Part shown: piece by piece, positions 54,041-63,140 of the stretch
How positions within the stretch are numbered: the first letter of the stretch is position 1
Layout: each line of letters opens with the position of its first letter
Assembly (NCBI GenBank): GCA_034521835.1
Contig: JAXHMA010000003.1
Location: 1-64,000 of the forward strand
DNA: 64,000 nucleotides
Reading direction: 5' to 3'
Source of the DNA: JAMQKA01 sp034521835
GTDB taxonomy: Bacteria; Bacteroidota; Rhodothermia; Balneolales; Balneolaceae
Made by a program: the position numbers and the translations under genes
The notes under the pieces: model-generated
The model's input: the letters and a program-made list of their open reading frames with translations, nothing else
What the model was told of the DNA's origin: nothing
The model's database searches: none

Positions 54041-54313
54041 ATGATAGAAAAGAAAGTAAGCATTGTAAATGATGCCGGTCTTCACGCCCGACCTGCGGCT
54101 TCTCTGGTGAAACTGGCAAGCAACTATGAGTCGGATTTTTTTATACATATGCATGGATATCGGGTTAATGGCAAGAGCATTCTGGGCGTTATGACGCTTG
54201 CTGCCGAAAAGGGCGCTGAGCTCAAAATTGAGCTTGATGGACCGGATGAAGAAGCCGCTGCAGAAGCCATTACTGAACTTATAGAAGACGGATTTGGAGA
54301 AGAAATAACCTGA
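54041..54313 (+). CDS. ptsH: Phosphocarrier protein HPr
   Basis: The start is the ATG at 54041 (MIEKKVSIVNDAGLHARPAA), giving 90 residues. H15 is the phosphorylation site and S46 in NGKSILGVMTLA is the regulatory serine position. It carries phosphate from Enzyme I. It is followed by ptsI after 3 bases. No EII component is visible in the window. Confidence 0.95.
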   Translation: MIEKKVSIVNDAGLHARPAASLVKLASNYESDFFIHMHGYRVNGKSILGVMTLAAEKGAELKIELDGPDEEAAAEAITELIEDGFGEEIT

Positions 54314-54316
54314 CTT

Positions 54317-56047
54317 ATGTCCCCTGATGTTGAACGTTCTGGATCTAAAGAGCTTATTCTGGAAGGAGTCCCTGCCTCCAGTGGAATTGCTATAGGCAAG
54401 GGACACATTTATAAGAAGCCAGAACCGGTCATTGATGAAGAACAGATTGAACCGGACAGTGTAAAGAAGCACCTGGATCTTTTTGATGACGCCAGAAGAG
54501 TCATAGAAATTGAACTCTTGCGCCTGAAACGCAAGGAGGTCGACGACACCTCCCTGCAGATCATTGATGCCCAGGTTGAGATGGTGAACGATCCCCAGCT
54601 GGAGAGAGAGGTGAAAGAGCTTATCAAAGATCAAAAACACTCGGTTGGCTACGCTATTAAGCAGGTGTTTGACTCCTACCTTGAGATGCTCAGGAAGAGC
54701 CAGAACCAAATTACGCAGGATCGCATAGTAGATCTCGAAGATGTGCGCGATCGGCTGATTCATGTTGCCAACAATTATTCTCTTGAGCTGGATATAGAAC
54801 CGGGAAGTATCGTCATCGCCGAAGATATCAGCCCGCGGGAGGTAATCCAGTTTTCCGACTACAACATCAGCGCGCTGGTTACGAATCACGGTGGACAAAC
54901 CTCGCATGCCAGTATTTTGGCGCGCTCAATGGGGATCCCCTCCGTTGTGGGGACCAAACGCATATGCCAACTGGCAGATACCTCCTCCAGTCTTATTGTT
55001 GACGGCAACGCGGGAATCATCATTATTGATCCCAATGAGTTTCAGCTCCGGGAGTACCAGGAGAAGATCAATAAACAGAAAGTAGAAGAAGAGAAGCTTC
55101 GCCGTACTATCTCGGAAGACTCGGTCACTAAAGACGGGATCCCGTTTACCCTGCTTGCCAATATTGAATTTGCTGAAGAGCTGCCCAACGTTCAGAAATA
55201 TGGGGCGGCGGGTATCGGCCTGTTACGCACAGAGTCAATTTATATAAGGAAAGAGCATTTTGAAGACCAGGAAAAACAGACTGCATTCTACTCGGAAATC
55301 CTGGAGCAGACCCAACCGAACCCGGTAACCATCCGGTTATTTGATGCGGGGGGCGACAAGTTTTTCAGCCTGAACGCCGAGGAGGGCAATCCCTTCTTGG
55401 GATGGCGCGGCATCAGGATGTTGCTGGACGAACGGGACCTGCTGCGCGATCAGCTTCGATCCATCTTTATTGTAGCCGGAAAATATCCAGGCCGCGTAAA
55501 AATATTGGTGCCGATGGTATCGGTGATGGAGGAGGTCCACCAGGTGAAGGAAGAGATCTTTTCAATACAGGAGGATCTGAAGAAGGACGGGAGAGCCGTT
55601 GATGAGACGGTGGATATCGGGATTATGGTGGAAGTGCCCAGCGTGGCCATTAAAGCAGAAGCATTTGCCAAAGAGGTCGATTTTTTCAGCGTGGGCACCA
55701 ACGATCTCACACAGTACACGCTGGCAGTAGATCGCGGCAACGAGCTGATCTCCGATCTGTACCAGGAGCTTCATCCCTCAATTTTAGAACTAATCAACCA
55801 CTGTGTAAAGGCCGCGCGAAAAGAGCAGATTGACATCGCCGTCTGCGGGGAGATCGCCTCCTATCCCAAAGCGGCCCTCTGCCTGGTGGGGATGGGGATC
55901 ACCGAGCTGAGTATGTCGCCGGTTTCAATTCCCAAAGTCAAAACCTTGCTTAAAAAATATTCCAAAGAGCAGATGGAAGAGCTGGCACAGAAGGTAATTG
56001 GCTTTTCCACTACTTCGGAAGTAAACGATCTTTTTTCAACGCTATAG
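54317..56047 (+). CDS. ptsI: Phosphoenolpyruvate-protein phosphotransferase (Enzyme I)
   Basis: Intact, 576 residues. The phosphorylated histidine is H197 in HGGQTSHASILARSMG; the PEP-binding segments GIGLLRTESIY and FDAGGDKFFSLNAEEG and the cysteine in VCGEIASYPKAAL are present. It transfers phosphate from PEP to HPr. The ptsH-ptsI pair without EII suggests sugar uptake encoded elsewhere, or a purely regulatory phosphorelay. Confidence 0.96.
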   Translation: MSPDVERSGSKELILEGVPASSGIAIGKGHIYKKPEPVIDEEQIEPDSVKKHLDLFDDARRVIEIELLRLKRKEVDDTSLQIIDAQVEMVNDPQLEREVKELIKDQKHSVGYAIKQVFDSYLEMLRKSQNQITQDRIVDLEDVRDRLIHVANNYSLELDIEPGSIVIAEDISPREVIQFSDYNISALVTNHGGQTSHASILARSMGIPSVVGTKRICQLADTSSSLIVDGNAGIIIIDPNEFQLREYQEKINKQKVEEEKLRRTISEDSVTKDGIPFTLLANIEFAEELPNVQKYGAAGIGLLRTESIYIRKEHFEDQEKQTAFYSEILEQTQPNPVTIRLFDAGGDKFFSLNAEEGNPFLGWRGIRMLLDERDLLRDQLRSIFIVAGKYPGRVKILVPMVSVMEEVHQVKEEIFSIQEDLKKDGRAVDETVDIGIMVEVPSVAIKAEAFAKEVDFFSVGTNDLTQYTLAVDRGNELISDLYQELHPSILELINHCVKAARKEQIDIAVCGEIASYPKAALCLVGMGITELSMSPVSIPKVKTLLKKYSKEQMEELAQKVIGFSTTSEVNDLFSTL

Positions 56048-56058
56048 GGGTTACAGGT

Positions 56059-57107
56059 ATGGAGTTGACCAAGCCGATTATTGACCAGTATGATTCTCAA
56101 ACATGTGGAGCCTGCTGGTGGATTTTCCCAACCAGTGGAACCAGGCCGTCAAGATTACCGAAGATCTGGAGATTACCGTCTCCCTGGAAGAGGTTGAAAA
56201 CATCTGTTTGGTGGGGATGGGCGGATCGGCCATCGGAACCGAACTTATTCAAGCCTATACCATTGATTCCGCGGAGGTTCCCGTGCAGGTGGTAAAAGGC
56301 TACGACGTGCCAAAATGGGTGGGAGAAGGAACCCTGATCATCGCTTCCAGTTTTTCCGGGAATACCGAAGAAACCGTAATGGCCTTGAAAAAAGCACGAT
56401 CCCGTGGAGCCCGCCCGATCGCTATTACTTCCGGCGGAGAGCTGCTGTTAAAAGCTACGCGGGAGAATTTTGATTATTTCAGAATACCGGGAAAAATCAG
56501 GGCACGCGCGGCACTCGGATATAATTTTGTGATCCTGTTTCGCATCTTTCAGCAACTCGGATTCTTGCCTGAAGGAGAAGAAGCTCTTCATGAAACAGAG
56601 GAGTTGCTCCATCAGCAAACCCAATACTATTCTCATTTTAGTGAGAATGAAGCTCTGAACCTTGCCCGGGAGCTGAGCGAAACGTTGCCGGTTATCTATA
56701 CCAACAATAATTTTATGAAAGCAGTGGGATCTCGCTGGTGCAGCCAGTTGGAGGAAAACTCCAAGACTCTGGCCTACCGTAATGAATTCCCGGAAATGAC
56801 ACACACCGAAATTGTGGGATGGGAACGTATAGCGCACCTTACCGGTCGATTGTCTGTGATGTTTTTGACTGATCCTGAGGATGGATATCGCATCCAAAAA
56901 AGAATGGAGATCACGCAAGAGCTAATTAAAGGACAGGCAGACTCCATCACCATACTCAAAACCCGGGGCAAAAGTCGGCTGGCCCAGATGTTCTCGCTCG
57001 TGCAGCTGGCAGATTGGACCAGTTTTTACCTGGCGATCGTGAACAACGTAGATCCCAGCCCTGTGCCCAAAATTGACCTGTTTAAAAGCAAACTGGCAGA
57101 GCAATAG
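56059..57107 (+). CDS. Bifunctional phosphoglucose/phosphomannose isomerase, frameshifted at start
   Basis: The ATG at 56059 gives MELTKPIIDQYDSQ, then one lost A in an A3 run at about 56099 shifts the frame; adding it gives QNMWSLLVDFPNQWNQAVKI, which continues intact to 57107. About 350 residues. SIS-fold motifs are GMGGSAIGTELI, SSFSGNTEETV and ITSGGELL. It interconverts glucose-6-P, mannose-6-P and fructose-6-P, feeding glycan sugars. It follows ptsI by 12 bases and is probably in that operon. Confidence 0.9.
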
Positions 57108-57258
57108 GAAATTAGAATAACAAAGGATGAATTAAGAAGGGTGGAAAACAAGTTAATCCTGGCTGACTATCTATACTTACATTTAGCAGCCTCTGATAAC
57201 GTTCTGCACTAAAATTCAACAGGTGTAGTAGCAACAACCATTTAACAAAGAATTAATT

Positions 57259-58041
57259 TTGTTTGATGTAGATCGGTTTAAGCAAAAGTTGGATACGCAG
57301 TGGATCGGTCATGATATCCGTTATTTTGAAGAGATCGAATCCACCAGTTCACACCTCAAAGATCTGGCTGGTGACGAGGTAACCCACGGGATGATCTGCG
57401 TGGCCGATAACCAGACCAAAGGCCGGGGACAATACGAGCGAAACTGGGAATCAGCCCCTGCCAAAAACCTGACGTTCACTCTGGCCTTTCGCCCTAACAC
57501 GGGCAGCCGTCTTCACGTATTAACGCTTGCCTGTGCCTGGGCTACAGCAGATTTGGTGGAGCAACAGACAAATTATGAAGCTTACATCAAGTGGCCCAAT
57601 GATGTGCTCATCAATAATAGGAAAATAGCGGGCTTGCTCACTGAAACCACATTTACCGGCAGTACGTTAGACCGCGTACTGGTGGGCATAGGACTCAATG
57701 TTAATCAAATCTCGTTTAGCAAATCGCTTGACAAGAAAGCTACTTCTCTCTGCCTGGAAAGGGGTTCAACCTTAGAACGTGAACAGCTGCTTGCCGACTT
57801 TCTACATTTAATTGAATACTGCTACACGCTTTGGCATAAAAATGACAATAGTTTACTTCGATCTATCAATAAAAAACTAGTGGGCTACGGGCGGTGGATC
57901 CATATTTCGGTAAATGGAGACGACCGCAAAGGCAAATTCAAGCTGCTGGGAGTTGATGAGAAAGGTCAATTGACTGTTATTAATCAGGAATCCGCCGTAG
58001 AAACGTTTTCATATGAGCAGATCGAACTTATTACCGATTGA
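57259..58041 (+). CDS. birA: Biotin-[acetyl-CoA-carboxylase] ligase
   Basis: Intact, 260 residues, starting at a TTG (57259) as no in-frame ATG or GTG precedes the conserved part. Motifs: STSSHLK, NQTKGRGQYERNW (biotinyl-AMP loop), IKWPNDVLINNRKIAG, and LVGIGLNVNQ. It lacks the N-terminal HTH, so it is a ligase only and not a repressor. Its last 29 bases overlap the start of tilS. Confidence 0.92.
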   Translation: MFDVDRFKQKLDTQWIGHDIRYFEEIESTSSHLKDLAGDEVTHGMICVADNQTKGRGQYERNWESAPAKNLTFTLAFRPNTGSRLHVLTLACAWATADLVEQQTNYEAYIKWPNDVLINNRKIAGLLTETTFTGSTLDRVLVGIGLNVNQISFSKSLDKKATSLCLERGSTLEREQLLADFLHLIEYCYTLWHKNDNSLLRSINKKLVGYGRWIHISVNGDDRKGKFKLLGVDEKGQLTVINQESAVETFSYEQIELITD

Positions 58042-59377
58042 AACCCGGGTAGCTAACCAGGTAGAAAAGTGTTTTTCGTCGACTACTGATCCTCTCTTTG
58101 TTGTCGGCGTAAGCGGGGGACCTGATTCCATGGCTCTTCTGCATATATTGCATAACATCGATGTCCGCGCGGTGGTGGTTCATGTAAACTATCAGAAAAG
58201 AGGGGAGGCATCTGATAAAGACCAGGAACTGGTAGAGCAGCTATCCCTTGAATGGGGATTTGACTGCCAGACCATACGGCTGGATCCGGACGCTGCCGAG
58301 GGGCAAAATTTTCAGCAGTGGGCGCGCAGGCAGCGGTACGAAATATTTTACGATCTGATGCATGAGGAGGAAGCAGATGCCATCATCACAGCCCATCACC
58401 AAGATGACCAGATTGAGACGGTGCTCCAGAAACTGTTTCGCGGGGCGGGTATTGAGTCGTGGCGTGGCATGCAGGTGTGGGATCCGCCGCTGTTCCGGCC
58501 GTTGCTTACCACCACTCGTAAAGAAATTGATGATTTCGTCGAAGAGCGTGCTGTACCTTTCCGCACGGATCGGAGTAACCTGGAGTCCGATTTTGCGCGT
58601 AACCTGCTGCGTAATGAGTGGCTCAGCAAGCTATCCGACTTTTTCCCGGGTTGGCGGCAAAATGTGCTTCGCATACCGGAGCAGGCGGAGGTTTTTTCGG
58701 AAGCACTCTCTTTCATCGAAGTGCAGCTCACTGACGACCATGATCGGCTCGATCTGCAAACATTTAGCCAGCTGCAACCATCCCTTCAGAAAGCAGTTGT
58801 TCTATATCTGCTGAAAGAGCGCGACCCGGGAATAACAGTGTCAACCGGTGCACTTGATCAGCTCGACAACCTGGCTGATCTTCAGACCGGTCAATCGATT
58901 CAACTCACGGAGCAGTTTTCCCTGTTGAAAGATCGTAACTATTTGAAGCTGGTCTTTGAGCATGTGGATTCATTTTCTGCCATTGAGCTCGAAAAGAATG
59001 AGCTGGTAGATCGACCGTTTATGTACAACGGCCTCATTTTTGCTATTGAAGAATTTGATAATCCCGATTTTGATCAAACGCTCTACCTTGACCTTGATAC
59101 CCTGCAATGGCCGATCTCGTTGCGTAGATGGCGGGCCGGAGATGCCTTTCAACCGTTTGGCATGGAGGGACATCAAAAGGTGGCCGATCATCTCACCAAC
59201 CGTAAAATAAGTGCGGCCCAAAAGGATCGAGCCATGGTTCTGGAATCTTTTGAAGAAACGATCTATGCAGTTATCTTTCCGCCCCTCGAAAAATTAACCC
59301 CGCCGGGTACTATTTCCGAGCTGGTGAAATGCGACGACCATACCTCGGACAGCCTGGTGATAACCTGGAAGCGATAA
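58013..59377 (+). CDS. tilS: tRNA(Ile)-lysidine synthetase
   Basis: Intact, 454 residues. The ATP pyrophosphatase loop is VVGVSGGPDSMALLHIL; ITAHHQDDQIETVLQKLFRG is the second conserved block; the C-terminal domain has LRRWRAGDAFQPFGMEGHQK. It converts C34 of the AUA-reading tRNA(Ile) to lysidine and is essential. The start ATG (MSRSNLLPIETRV) lies inside birA, suggesting translational coupling. Confidence 0.95.
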   Translation: MSRSNLLPIETRVANQVEKCFSSTTDPLFVVGVSGGPDSMALLHILHNIDVRAVVVHVNYQKRGEASDKDQELVEQLSLEWGFDCQTIRLDPDAAEGQNFQQWARRQRYEIFYDLMHEEEADAIITAHHQDDQIETVLQKLFRGAGIESWRGMQVWDPPLFRPLLTTTRKEIDDFVEERAVPFRTDRSNLESDFARNLLRNEWLSKLSDFFPGWRQNVLRIPEQAEVFSEALSFIEVQLTDDHDRLDLQTFSQLQPSLQKAVVLYLLKERDPGITVSTGALDQLDNLADLQTGQSIQLTEQFSLLKDRNYLKLVFEHVDSFSAIELEKNELVDRPFMYNGLIFAIEEFDNPDFDQTLYLDLDTLQWPISLRRWRAGDAFQPFGMEGHQKVADHLTNRKISAAQKDRAMVLESFEETIYAVIFPPLEKLTPPGTISELVKCDDHTSDSLVITWKR

Positions 59378-59384
59378 CAATCTG

Positions 59385-59960
59385 ATGGCGTTATACAAAC
59401 CGGATACCGTAGTTTGCAACGGGGATACATTTACCATGTACCTCTCTGAACAGGAGATTCAAGATAGAGTTGCCGAGCTGGCCGAACAGGTGAACAGGGA
59501 TTACGAGGGTAAAAAGCCAATCTTTATCGGGGTGCTCAACGGCGCGTTTATCTTCCTGTCTGACCTGTTGCGCCATATTACCATTCCATCCGAGGTGGAT
59601 TTTCTAAAGCTCAGCAGTTATGGCGATGAGAAACTCTCCTCCGGGCAGGTAACCGACCTTAAAGAAATCGATGCCAAGATTGAAGACCGCCACGTGTTGC
59701 TCGTTGAGGATATCGTGGATACCGGGCTTTCCATGAAATATATGACTGAAAAGCTCAAAAAAAAGAATCCCGCTTCCATCGCTACGGTAACCCTGCTGCA
59801 CAAGCCAGAAGCTACCCATCATGAGGTGCCGCTGGATTATGTTGGGTTCCAGATACCATCCCTCTTTGTACTGGGATACGGCCTTGATTACGCCCAGGAG
59901 GGAAGAAACCTGGCGCAGATTTATATCCTGGATGAGGATGCGTCCACCAGTAAAGCCTGA
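59385..59960 (+). CDS. hpt: Hypoxanthine phosphoribosyltransferase
   Basis: Intact, 191 residues. PRPP-binding motif VLLVEDIVDTGLSM, with GVLNGAFIFLSDLLRHI and a C-terminal VLGYGLDYAQEGRNL. It salvages hypoxanthine or guanine to IMP or GMP. It follows tilS by 7 bases; tilS-hpt is a common bacterial pair. Confidence 0.95.
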   Translation: MALYKPDTVVCNGDTFTMYLSEQEIQDRVAELAEQVNRDYEGKKPIFIGVLNGAFIFLSDLLRHITIPSEVDFLKLSSYGDEKLSSGQVTDLKEIDAKIEDRHVLLVEDIVDTGLSMKYMTEKLKKKNPASIATVTLLHKPEATHHEVPLDYVGFQIPSLFVLGYGLDYAQEGRNLAQIYILDEDASTSKA

Positions 59961-60090
59961 TCATTTTATTACTTGGATAGCTGTCATCATCCCTTTTCAG
60001 GCTTGTTCCGGCAAACGCAGGGCTCGCCTCAAAAATTTTAATCTTGGCGTTGATATGAAAAGTTAAGGCACGTATATTTGGGACTTTCCT

Positions 60091-60179
60091 GGAGAGGTGG
60101 CTGAGCGGTCGAAAGCGCTCCCCTGCTAAGGGAGTATACCCTAAACAGGGTATCGAGGGTTCGAATCCCTCCCTCTCCG
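60091..60179 (+). tRNA. tRNA-Ser (GCU)
   Basis: Acceptor GGAGAGG (60091-60097) pairs with CCTCTCC (60172-60178), discriminator G at 60179. Anticodon stem-loop CTCCC-CTGCTAA-GGGAG gives anticodon GCT. A long variable arm (TACCCTAAACAGGGTA) and the T-loop TTCGAAT confirm a class II serine tRNA. The CCA end is not encoded. It sits just before the repeat-rich cassette region. Confidence 0.97.
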
Positions 60180-60689
60180 CTTTTCGTCGCCTGCAAGAAT
60201 ATTTTTAGTGGACACCCCTCTCAGACTCCCAAAAGCGGCCCTTCTTTGGGGTCAACCATCTGATGGCTAGTTACGCCTTTTTCTCACCTGTTGAACGCAC
60301 TCCAAGATTATAACAGCTGTTTGTCTATTGAGTCAGTACAGATGGGGGGACACAGGCAAATTTTCACAAAAGAAGGGGGTTGGCTCTGAGACCCTGTCAT
60401 TTCCTTTCCTAGTAAATCCATTTTCTACTGCTCAAGCCAAAACCTTTTTGCTCATACTTCTCCATTATTGATCGAGCATATGAGTTTGAATGGGGGGAGT
60501 TAGAGGAATTGCGAGGTTTGTAAATACGACTCTACATTTCATTAGTTTGAGTCTACAAGAGTTGACCGGTGACTAGCAAGAACCGAATCCAACGGCGAGG
60601 CACGTCCGCTTATGCGCTGGATATGTGGCAATTTGAATTAGGAAGTAGGTTTTGCAGGATCGTTATCACTTTCATGTAGCTGGCCCAGT
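60180..60689. other. Gene-free spacer with a half attC-like repeat
   Basis: No convincing ORF. At 60585-60625 the sequence CGGCGAGGCACGTCCGCTTA then TGCGCTGG matches the right half of the 125-bp repeats (GGCGAGGCACGTCCGCTTAA then TGCTTGG), but the left half is not found, so it looks like a decayed or truncated copy. The rest may be decayed cassettes. Confidence 0.5.
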
Positions 60690-61043
60690 CTAGTAATGAA
60701 CCTGGATCTCCTCTTCGTCTATCTCAATAACCGCATTATCTTCAAACAGAGATCTTATCGTCTCAATATTTCGCTCGAATAGACGAATCAGATCATTATT
60801 ATTGATATTCCCCGTCGATACGATGAACAGTTTTTGTGGTCGGCCCTGCAGAATATAGTTATCCAGAAAATCACTGTCCTTTGAAACTACGATCCGTTCT
60901 TCTTTGTCAGCTAGTTCAATTATTTCTTGATCAGGAGTGGCATTTTGTTTGGGCAGCTCAAGGGTATGTTTGGCATCAATGTCGAGGGCAGAGAAAAGGT
61001 GGGCCAATCGTTTCGGAAGTTGAGCATCAACTAAAACTCTCAC
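60690..61043 (-). CDS. DUF5615 PIN-like toxin
   Basis: 117 residues, GTG start at 61043 overlapping the upstream stop by 4 bases. PIN-like acidic residues: D7 in RVLVDAQLPKRL, E in DQEIIELADKEE, and D-x-D in VVSKDSDFLDNY. DUF5615 proteins act as RNase toxins of VapC45 type paired with DUF433 antitoxins. The pair is in the minus-strand cassette region. Confidence 0.88.
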   Translation of the reverse strand: MRVLVDAQLPKRLAHLFSALDIDAKHTLELPKQNATPDQEIIELADKEERIVVSKDSDFLDNYILQGRPQKLFIVSTGNINNNDLIRLFERNIETIRSLFEDNAVIEIDEEEIQVHY

Positions 61044-61276
61044 TGAGCTATTTTTTGTGACTTTTTAGTTTGGGTAAGACGGGCAGCATATTCCAGGCAG
61101 GCCAGCAAATCTTCTTTCTCTAAATCGGGATAGTCTTCCAGAATTTCTTCGATGCTCATACCCGATGCCATCAGATCCAGCATGGAATCAACCGGATAGC
61201 GAAGTCCGCGAATGGTGGGCTTCCCATGACAAATATCGGACTGTTTGGTAATTCTATCAAGTAGTTTTGAACTCAT
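61040..61276 (-). CDS. DUF433 antitoxin
   Basis: I prefer the ATG at 61276 (MSSKLLDRITKQ) over an upstream ATG at 61309. About 78 residues with the DUF433 signature DICHGKPTIRGLRYPV and SIEEILEDYPDLEKEDLLAC. It is a small winged-helix-like protein that pairs with the DUF5615 toxin encoded next, and probably represses the pair. Confidence 0.88.
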   Translation of the reverse strand: MSSKLLDRITKQSDICHGKPTIRGLRYPVDSMLDLMASGMSIEEILEDYPDLEKEDLLACLEYAARLTQTKKSQKIAQ

Positions 61277-61358
61277 AATTTCGATCTTTATTTGTTCAAA
61301 AATAGACAATCAAATCATGACCAACAACTTTGGATGATTTAAACGAAGAAACTATAGG

Positions 61359-61604
61359 CTATTCAGGATTATCAATCCCAAAATATTGATTGAATAGCTT
61401 CTCAGCACGTCTTTTCCCTTCTTCAGTGACTATAACTGATTTAGCCTTGCTTCTGGGATTGTCAATGTACCCTTTTTCATGGAGGCGGTTCAAATGTTCC
61501 CAGTTATGGTCCTTCCAAGCTCGCACGGCATATCCTTCGTCAAACATCGTAAGCCACAGTAATGCGAGCATTACTTCATCTACTTTATCTTTGTCGTATT
61601 CCAT
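61359..61604 (-). CDS. DUF6429 small protein
   Basis: The ATG at 61604 gives MEYDKDKVDEVMLALLWLTM and 81 residues, with RAWKDHNWEHLNRLHEKGYI and KSVIVTEEGKRRAEKLF, typical of DUF6429. These are small proteins of unknown role found in mobile and accessory regions; the ending looks like a winged-helix wing. It lies 37 bases after repeat copy C on the gene strand. Confidence 0.8.
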   Translation of the reverse strand: MEYDKDKVDEVMLALLWLTMFDEGYAVRAWKDHNWEHLNRLHEKGYIDNPRSKAKSVIVTEEGKRRAEKLFNQYFGIDNPE

Positions 61605-61640
61605 TGTTAAATATCGTAAGGTTCCTGGTTTCAACAGGCC

Positions 61641-61766
61641 AGCTAACGACTTTGCGCATAAGCCTTTACGGATTCATATTGAATTAGCAACTAACGAATG
61701 ATGAGTTTTAAAACCAAGAGCGGCAAAGGATTGGCGAGGCACGTCCGCTTAATGCTTGGTTATACC
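61641..61766. repeat. attC-like palindromic repeat, copy C
   Basis: Left end AGCTAACGACTTTGCGCATA and right end CCGCTTAATGCTTGGTTATA. It starts 4 bases past the stop of the gene at 61771. The core GCATTAAGC on one arm pairs with GCTTATGC on the other with one unpaired base, a feature known from integron attC sites. More than 50 internal bases are identical to copy E at 63.5 kb. Confidence 0.7.
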
Positions 61767-61770
61767 GTTT

Positions 61771-62706
61771 TTAGTTGGTTTTCAGACCTCTTGAAGCTCC
61801 ATTAGCCCATCTAGCAATTTCTATTTCACAATCTGATTTTAAAGAATTAGCAATATGTTCTGGATGTTTTTCATATAACTCGTAGGCATCTTGAGCTTCT
61901 TTAATTAGGTCTTTTTTTCTAAATGGAATACCATGAAATAACTTATCTCGGATTCTGCCAGCAATTTCAATTCTATCGTATTTATACTCTTTTCCATCAA
62001 TTGTTGCATTTACTGAATTTCCATCTTCTATTCCTATTAAGAATTTCACAGCTTTTCGGGATGGCTTTTCTTCGGATTTTATTTTGTAGGCAAGAGACTC
62101 AAGACAGGCAAAGAATCTTGCAATTTTGAATCTTGGATTATTTTCATGTAGAGCATCATGATACATTGATAACGCAAAAGCGAAATGTTCATCCTCTTCA
62201 GCAGCATTAATTAAATTGGTTACTTTTTTATCAAAAGGTTCTCCAGTATTTCCAAAACCGAGTCTTATTCTCTTTTTAGAATTTGGTGGTAAAAGACGAA
62301 AAGAGGTTTTATCTGAAAGAGCTGTTACCATTGCAAATGGATCTATACTATTACCGCTTATCAAGCTTAACATGCGTCTGGCATTATTAAAATGTGGTTC
62401 TGCATTACTCTCAAGGGCTTCGATCGGAGCATGGACCTGATTCTGTAAAGCTAATACAACCGTTGGATAGGATTGTTCTCCTTGTTCTAAAAGTTGATCA
62501 AAACTTTCTTGAGCAATTTCAGCTCCTATGATTTCTTTAGCATATCTTGCTGTAAATTGTGCTTGCGTGCCTAATCCAAGTGCTTTTAAAGGAACAGCAA
62601 TTAAATTTTCTTTTATCCAAATTGACTCCTGAATAAATACTCCTGAACATAGTTGGTGTACTGCAGGTCTTTTTTCCAGAATATTCAGAATTTTATCTTG
62701 ATCCAT
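61771..62706 (-). CDS. HEPN-like protein, possible defence RNase
   Basis: Intact, 311 residues, A/T-rich compared with neighbours outside the array. The first 170 residues are unrecognised. Near the C-terminus is EIAGRIRDKLFHGIPFRKKD, with the HEPN RNase motif R-x4-H (R253, H258), similar to Apea-like HEPN domains in which the motif precedes a charged helix. HEPN proteins are often RNases in toxin-antitoxin or anti-phage systems. No partner gene is within the unit bounded by copies C and D, so it may act alone. Confidence 0.65.
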   Translation of the reverse strand: MDQDKILNILEKRPAVHQLCSGVFIQESIWIKENLIAVPLKALGLGTQAQFTARYAKEIIGAEIAQESFDQLLEQGEQSYPTVVLALQNQVHAPIEALESNAEPHFNNARRMLSLISGNSIDPFAMVTALSDKTSFRLLPPNSKKRIRLGFGNTGEPFDKKVTNLINAAEEDEHFAFALSMYHDALHENNPRFKIARFFACLESLAYKIKSEEKPSRKAVKFLIGIEDGNSVNATIDGKEYKYDRIEIAGRIRDKLFHGIPFRKKDLIKEAQDAYELYEKHPEHIANSLKSDCEIEIARWANGASRGLKTN

Positions 62707-62720
62707 AGCTTAGAAAAATG

Positions 62721-62845
62721 GTATAACGGCCCAGCGCATAAAGGGCGTAGTGATTACATACTAAATTTATAAGACTAAATGGGATCTGCAAGGGTAGGGT
62801 ATGGCGGTAGGTCACAGCCACGTCAGGTTAATTTGCTTGTTAGCC
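62721..62845. repeat. attC-like palindromic repeat, copy D
   Basis: Left end GTATAACGGCCCAGCGCATA (62721-) and right end GTTAATTTGCTTGTTAGCC (to 62845), 125 bases, more divergent inside than C and E. Its right-end GTTAGCC matches copy E's left-end complement GGCTAAC, and its left-end GTATAAC matches copy C's right-end complement GTTATAC. Confidence 0.65.
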
Positions 62846-62849
62846 AATC

Positions 62850-63140
62850 CTATTCGGGTTTGTCTGGCAATTCTTGGCTTGTATGCCAAATGGTAAGCAT
62901 GTCGATTTGTTTGGTCTTGACTTCGTAGATCAACCGGTAATTTCCATGAATCAGCTCCCGGATTTCCGGGCGTCCAAATTCAGGGACAATGCGTCCACTT
63001 TCCGGATGAGACCGCAGCTGTTCGCATCGATCAAAGACCTCTTGTGCCCACTTCATTGCTGTTGGAATATCATCAAGCGCTATATAATCAGAAAACTCTT
63101 CAACACGCCCCAAAAACCGATCTGTTAAGATTATTTCCAT
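62850..63140 (-). CDS. RelE/ParE family toxin
   Basis: Intact, 96 residues. MEIILTDRFLGRVEEFSDYI and RIVPEFGRPEIRELIHGNYR are typical of ParE/RelE folds, with YRLIYEVKTKQIDMLTIWHT at the end. ParE poisons gyrase and RelE cuts mRNA; this sequence is nearer the ParE type. It overlaps the antitoxin stop by 10 bases. Confidence 0.92.
   Translation of the reverse strand: MEIILTDRFLGRVEEFSDYIALDDIPTAMKWAQEVFDRCEQLRSHPESGRIVPEFGRPEIRELIHGNYRLIYEVKTKQIDMLTIWHTSQELPDKPE

Noticed and set aside
54020..54907. Minus-strand ORF of 295 residues
   Set aside because: Antisense of ptsH and ptsI, which are intact and certain.
60091..60179. tRNA-Ser as the att site of an integrative island
   Set aside because: No tyrosine integrase next to it and no second copy of the tRNA 3' end was seen in the following 4 kb; the repeats have their own logic.
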